This document shows, piece after piece, positions 60,631 through 64,000 of a stretch of DNA of 64,000 bases. The first letter of the stretch is position 1. Each line of letters starts with the position of its first letter. The notes beneath the pieces are model-generated. The model saw only the letters and a list, made by a program, of their open reading frames with translations, did no database searches and was not told the origin of the DNA. The stretch is from contig NZ_CP026498.1 in the NCBI RefSeq assembly GCF_002953255.1, forward strand, positions 1,522,186 through 1,586,185, given 5' to 3'. This stretch comes from Streptomyces sp. CB01881. Lineage in GTDB: Bacteria > Actinomycetota > Actinomycetes > Streptomycetales > Streptomycetaceae. The position numbers and the translations under genes are program-made.

Positions 60631-61530
60631 TCAGGGCCGGCCCATGAAGGCGGGGTAGTAGCCGCTGCTGATGCCGGAGATGCGGATGCTGGTGCCCGGC
60701 CGGGCGGCCTCCACGTACTGGTTGTTGCCCAGGTAGATCGCCACGTGCTGGATGCCCCGCGCCGTACCGTCGGGCGACCAGAAGAGCAGGTCGCCGCGGC
60801 GCAGCTGGCTGGCCCGGACCGGAGTCGTCGCCGCGTACTGGTCGTTGGCCACCCGCGGCAGGTCGATCCCGCCGCGCCGGAAGGCCTGCTGGACCAGGCC
60901 GGAGCAGTCGTAGCCGTTCGGCCCGTTTCCGGCCGTGACGAACGGCTTGCCGAGCTGGGCGAGCGCGAACTGCACGGCCGTCTCGACGTCCCCGTCCTCC
61001 GCGGGCTCCGCGGAGTCGGCGGACGCCCCGGACGAGGAGCCGGACGAGGAGCCGGACGAGCCCGAGGAGGACCCGCCGGTCCGGTCCAGGTAGATGTCGT
61101 AGTGCGAGGTCCAGCGCCACTCGCCCTGGCTGTTCCTGAACCAGTAGCGCGAGCCGTCCCACCCCTGCTTGATACCGCCGGAGGACGAGGACGACGACTT
61201 GGCCGCCGAGGTCGAGGATCCCCCGGTCCGGGCCTTGTAGATGTCGTAGTGCGAGGTCCAGCGCCACTGGCCCTGGCTGTTCTTGAACCAGTAGCGCGAG
61301 CCGTCCCAGCCGGCGTGGGCCGGCGCGGGCTCGGCGGCCGCGCTGCCCACGCTGGTGCCGAGGCCGATCACGCCCGATCCGGCTGCGATCACGGCCACCA
61401 TCGCTATCCCCCGACGGACGCGCGCCGCCCGGGAGGGACGGGCGGCACGGGTCCGTCCGTCGGAGGTGGTGGCGTGCTGCCCGGTCTCGTCGTCGGCGGC
61501 ACCCGGTGCGCCGGTGTTGACGGTCGTCAT
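60631..61530 (-). CDS. secreted NlpC/P60 peptidoglycan hydrolase with two WxSRYWF repeats
   Basis: A 299-residue exported enzyme. Seen: a long signal region (RRGIAMVAVIAAGSGVIGLG then TSVGSAAAEPAPA), two 28-residue repeats (GWDGSRYWFKNSQGQWRWTS and WDGSRYWFRNSQGEWRWTSH) separated by Ser/Gly linkers, and a C-terminal NlpC/P60 domain with the Cys nucleophile in GPNGYDCSGLVQQAF and the His in GIQHVAIYLG. It cleaves peptide stems of peptidoglycan. The ATG at 61530 follows an RBS-like AGGAAG. A 15-bp hairpin lies in the leader. Confidence 0.9.
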   Translation of the reverse strand: MTTVNTGAPGAADDETGQHATTSDGRTRAARPSRAARVRRGIAMVAVIAAGSGVIGLGTSVGSAAAEPAPAHAGWDGSRYWFKNSQGQWRWTSHYDIYKARTGGSSTSAAKSSSSSSGGIKQGWDGSRYWFRNSQGEWRWTSHYDIYLDRTGGSSSGSSGSSSGSSSGASADSAEPAEDGDVETAVQFALAQLGKPFVTAGNGPNGYDCSGLVQQAFRRGGIDLPRVANDQYAATTPVRASQLRRGDLLFWSPDGTARGIQHVAIYLGNNQYVEAARPGTSIRISGISSGYYPAFMGRP

Positions 61531-61580
61531 CCTGCTGTCTTCCTTTGCTGAGCGGGAACTGCGGAACCGTCCTCCGGCCG

Positions 61581-61624
61581 ACATGCCGCGGCTTCCGGTC
61601 CTGCGACCTGAAGCCGCGGCATGT
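61581..61624 (-). promoter_or_regulatory. 15-bp stem hairpin in the NlpC/P60 leader
   Basis: ACATGCCGCGGCTTC (61581-61595) and its complement (61610-61624) form a perfect stem with a 14-nt loop that has an inner GGTC/GACC pairing. It is 50 bases upstream of the NlpC/P60 start. Leaders of such genes in streptomycetes can carry c-di-AMP (ydaO) riboswitches, but I cannot match that consensus here. Confidence 0.5.
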
Positions 61625-61793
61625 GGTCCAGCGATTCGGTTCTGCCTGCGTGTCACGGTAGGCACGCGTCCGCTCACGGCGCGCAGTGGAGTGCGCCAAA
61701 GGAAGGGTTCACGGATGGTGAGCGACAAGACGGTCGATCAGGTGAGCGCCCGTCACCGGACGACCGCCCGGCGACCGCCCGGATGACTTTCCG

Positions 61794-63215
61794 TCACCCG
61801 TGTGCCGACTCCGCCAGCAGCTGCTTCTTGAGCACCTTTCCCATGGCGTTCCTGGGAAGTTCGGGTACCAGCACCACCTTGCGCGGCCGCTTGTGCACCG
61901 AGAGCCGCTCCGCCACGAAGGCCGTCAACTGTTCCCCCGTCACGGCGCCTTCCGCGATGACGTAGGCGACGACCGCCTGGCCGAGGTCCTCGTCGGGCGC
62001 GCCCACCACGGCCGCGTCGGCGACCGCGGGGTGGTCGCGCAGGGCGGCCTCCACCTCGCCGGCGCCGATCCGGTAGCCGCCGCTCTTGATCAGGTCGACG
62101 GAGGCGCGGCCGACGATCCGGTGGAAGCCGTCCTCGCCGATCACCGCGACGTCCCCGGTGCGGAACCAGCCGTCCGCCGTCCAGGACTCGGCGTTGGCGT
62201 CGGGCCGGTTGAGGTAGCCGGTGAACAGGGTCGGCCCGGCGACCTGGAGCTCCCCGACGCTCTCGCCGTCGGACGGGACGGGCCCGCCGTCCTCGCCGAC
62301 CAGCCGGGTCCGCACCCCGGTCACGGGCAGGCCGACGCTGCCGGGACGGCGCTCGCCGTCCGCCCTGGTGGAGACGGTGATCAGCGACTCCGTCATGCCG
62401 TACCGCTCGATCGGGGCGTGGCCGGTCAGGGCGGCCAGCCTCTCGAACACCGGCACCGGCAGCGGGGCGCTGCCGGAGACCAGCAGGCGGGCGGAGGCCA
62501 GCTGCCCGGCGGCCTCCGGGTCGGCGGCCAGCCGGGACCAGACGGTCGGCACGCCGAAGTACAGGCTGCCGCCGGCGGCCGCGTACCCCGCCGGGGTGGG
62601 CCGTCCGGTGTGCACCAGCCGGCTGCCGGTGCGCAGGGCGCCGAGCACGCCGAGCACCAGGCCGTGCACGTGGAAGAGCGGCAGGCCGTGGACCAGGGTG
62701 TCGTCGGCGGTCCACGCCCAGGCCCCGGCGAGCGCGTCCAGGTCGGCGGCGACGGCCGAGCGGCGGATCATCGCCCCCTTGGGCGCGCCGGTGGTACCCG
62801 AGGTGTAGAGCACGAACGCGGTGGCGTCCGGGTCGGGCTCGGCGTGGGTGGTGGCGGAACGCTCCGTCAGGTCCACCGGCAGCCCGGTCACCCCGGCATC
62901 CTGCGGCGCCGCGTCGGCGGCCGCATGGGCGAGCAGGACCGCGCCCGAGTCCCGGAGGATGTGCGCGCGCTCCTTGGGGCCGGAGTCGGGCGGCAGCGGC
63001 ACCACGGGCACGCCGGCCACCAGGCCGCCGACGACCGCGGCGACGGTCTCGGCGGTGGGCCGGGCCAGCACCGCCAGGGCGGGGGCGCCGGCCACCCGGT
63101 CGGCCACCGCGGCCGCCGCGCCGAGCAGTTGCTCGCGGGAGAGCGTGTGGCCGTCGATCCGCAGCGCGTCGCCGGAATCGCCGAAGTCGCCCTGAAGTGC
63201 CGTCAGGAGTGTCAT
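61794..63215 (-). CDS. matB: malonyl-CoA synthetase
   Basis: A 473-residue AMP-forming synthetase (malonate + ATP + CoA gives malonyl-CoA). Seen: LYTSGTTGAPKGAMIRRSAV (P-loop), VHGLPLFHVHGLVLGVLGAL, IERYGMTESLITVSTRADGE, FRTGDVAVIGEDGFHRIVGR and DLIKSGGYRIGAGEVEAALR, close to the MatB of S. coelicolor as I remember it. The late catalytic Lys is in PRNAMGKVLKK. The ATG at 63215 begins the N-terminal domain. It supplies extender units or recycles malonate. Confidence 0.9.
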   Translation of the reverse strand: MTLLTALQGDFGDSGDALRIDGHTLSREQLLGAAAAVADRVAGAPALAVLARPTAETVAAVVGGLVAGVPVVPLPPDSGPKERAHILRDSGAVLLAHAAADAAPQDAGVTGLPVDLTERSATTHAEPDPDATAFVLYTSGTTGAPKGAMIRRSAVAADLDALAGAWAWTADDTLVHGLPLFHVHGLVLGVLGALRTGSRLVHTGRPTPAGYAAAGGSLYFGVPTVWSRLAADPEAAGQLASARLLVSGSAPLPVPVFERLAALTGHAPIERYGMTESLITVSTRADGERRPGSVGLPVTGVRTRLVGEDGGPVPSDGESVGELQVAGPTLFTGYLNRPDANAESWTADGWFRTGDVAVIGEDGFHRIVGRASVDLIKSGGYRIGAGEVEAALRDHPAVADAAVVGAPDEDLGQAVVAYVIAEGAVTGEQLTAFVAERLSVHKRPRKVVLVPELPRNAMGKVLKKQLLAESAHG

Positions 63216-63350
63216 GCCTCTGCCCTCGCCCTTGCTCGCGGTGTGCGGCCGTGTCACCGCCGGCCGAACCCTCGCCGGTGTGTCACCGCCGGTCCTGTCC
63301 CTACCGGTCGTGGGGCCGACTCTACGGGCCGGACGGCGGGCCCCGGAAAG

Positions 63351-63392
63351 GCCGCAGGGCGCGCCCGGGAGGTCCCGGGCGCGCCCTGCGGC
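63351..63392 (-). terminator. 20-bp hairpin downstream of etfA
   Basis: Left arm 63351-63370 and right arm 63373-63392 are complementary (a 4-nt loop in practice). It lies 19 bases after the etfA stop on the minus strand. Confidence 0.8.
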
Positions 63393-63410
63393 TTCGACGT
63401 ACGCGGCGGA

Positions 63411-64000
63411 TCAGCCCTTGCGGGCCTTCACCTCGCCGGTGAGCTGCGGCAGCACCTCGAAGAGGTCGCCCACCACGCCGTAGTCGGCCAGCTCGAAGAT
63501 CGGGGCCTCCGGGTCCTTGTTGACGGCCACGATGGTCTTCGAGGTCTGCATGCCGGCCCGGTGCTGGATGGCGCCGGAGATGCCCGCTGCGATGTAGAGC
63601 TGCGGGGAGACCTGCTTGCCGGTCTGGCCGACCTGGTTGCTGTGCGGGTACCAGCCGGCGTCGACGGCGGCGCGCGAGGCACCGACGGCCGCGCCGAGCG
63701 CGTCCGCGAGCTCCTCGACCACGCCGAAGCCCTCGGCGGCACCGACGCCGCGGCCGCCGGAGACCACGATGGCGGCCTCGGTCAGCTCGGGGCGGCCGGT
63801 GGAGACGCGCGGGGTGCGCGAGACGACCTTGGCGGCGTTGCCGGTGAACGCGACGGTGACGTTCTCGACGGCGCCGGCGGCCGGGGCGGCCTCGGGGGCG
63901 ACGGCGTTCGGCTTGACGGTGATGACCGGGGCGCCGTGCGACACCGTGGACTTCACCTGGAAGGACGCGGCGAACACCGACTGGGTGGCGACCGGGCCGT
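63411..64000 (-). CDS. etfA: electron transfer flavoprotein alpha subunit (partial)
   Basis: The C-terminal 195 residues of EtfA. The 5' part lies beyond the window. Seen: [16 protein letters not shown] at the window edge and the FAD-binding C-terminal domain: [60 protein letters not shown] then IQHRAGM and [23 protein letters not shown] passes electrons from acyl-CoA dehydrogenases to the respiratory chain. etfB is probably upstream. Confidence 0.95.
   Translation of the reverse strand, partial: GPVATQSVFAASFQVKSTVSHGAPVITVKPNAVAPEAAPAAGAVENVTVAFTGNAAKVVSRTPRVSTGRPELTEAAIVVSGGRGVGAAEGFGVVEELADALGAAVGASRAAVDAGWYPHSNQVGQTGKQVSPQLYIAAGISGAIQHRAGMQTSKTIVAVNKDPEAPIFELADYGVVGDLFEVLPQLTGEVKARKG

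Noticed and set aside
61531..61793. c-di-AMP (ydaO) riboswitch upstream of the NlpC/P60 gene
   Set aside because: Expected from the gene type, but I could not find the conserved core motifs; only a simple hairpin is visible.

Overview
The window reads as a chromosomal stretch of a streptomycete-like actinobacterium (Streptomyces or Kitasatospora type). The DNA is very GC-rich, with strong G/C bias at third codon positions and frequent GTG starts. Many families are typical of that group: DUF397, DUF6643, DUF6191, DUF4184, DUF4267, an LTRR..DL..SAxC leader peptide, a mycothiol-dependent MDMPI-fold enzyme, and a chitinase with the classic direct-repeat promoter. I saw no tRNA, rRNA, prophage or CRISPR. 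The only mobile element is an IS200/IS605-type tnpB element.

Layout. 0.3-6 kb: a phosphotransferase-fold kinase, then an acyl-CoA-dehydrogenase-like gene preceded by a leaderless cysteine/sulfur-type leader peptide, a conserved hypothetical, an 880-bp structured gap, a DUF397 protein and an orphan DhaM. 6-28 kb: a glycan locus with an epimerase, an SGNH hydrolase coupled to a NUDIX gene, and a minus-strand operon (polysaccharide deacetylase, GT4, lipid-phosphate sugar transferase, NeuD/PglD-like acetyltransferase). It also holds a second deacetylase, MurI, an HpnB-like GT2, three more GT4 genes or fragments, a Wzz/BY-kinase-like co-polymerase and a DegT aminotransferase. The locus looks damaged: three single-base frameshifts in G or C runs, a GT4-DegT chimera, a scar joining an ABC-2 permease start to a glycosyltransferase end, and an epimerase lacking a central segment. 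I saw no comparable lesion in 28-64 kb.

28-42 kb: MscL with a Cys4 tail, an FG-rich DUF6643 protein, a MOSC protein, a beta-helix/AAA+ fusion, a TetR-DUF4267 pair with duplicated operators, cysteine desulfhydrase, a ROK repressor/MFS pair, a barstar-like protein and the tnpB element lying just before hutD. 42-52 kb: a secreted lipase divergent from a PucR regulator with two palindromes between them, an orphan colicin-immunity-like protein, an acyltransferase, an MDMPI-family enzyme, an enoyl-CoA hydratase, an ATP-grasp protein, RidA, and an MFS/ArsR pair. 52-64 kb: a secreted GH18 chitinase, a geranylgeranyl-reductase-like flavoprotein, an M20 dipeptidase, DUF4184, a kinase-NUDIX fusion, an NlpC/P60 hydrolase, malonyl-CoA synthetase and the end of etfA.

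Non-coding structure is the most distinctive part. A tandem array of about 101-bp units (14.5-15.1 kb) carries a GAAGTCGG/CCGACTTC hairpin and a TTTGCAAA core. The same hairpin recurs alone at 42.85 kb and, imperfectly, at 60.47 kb. Several genes also carry short tandem duplications at or just after their stop codons.
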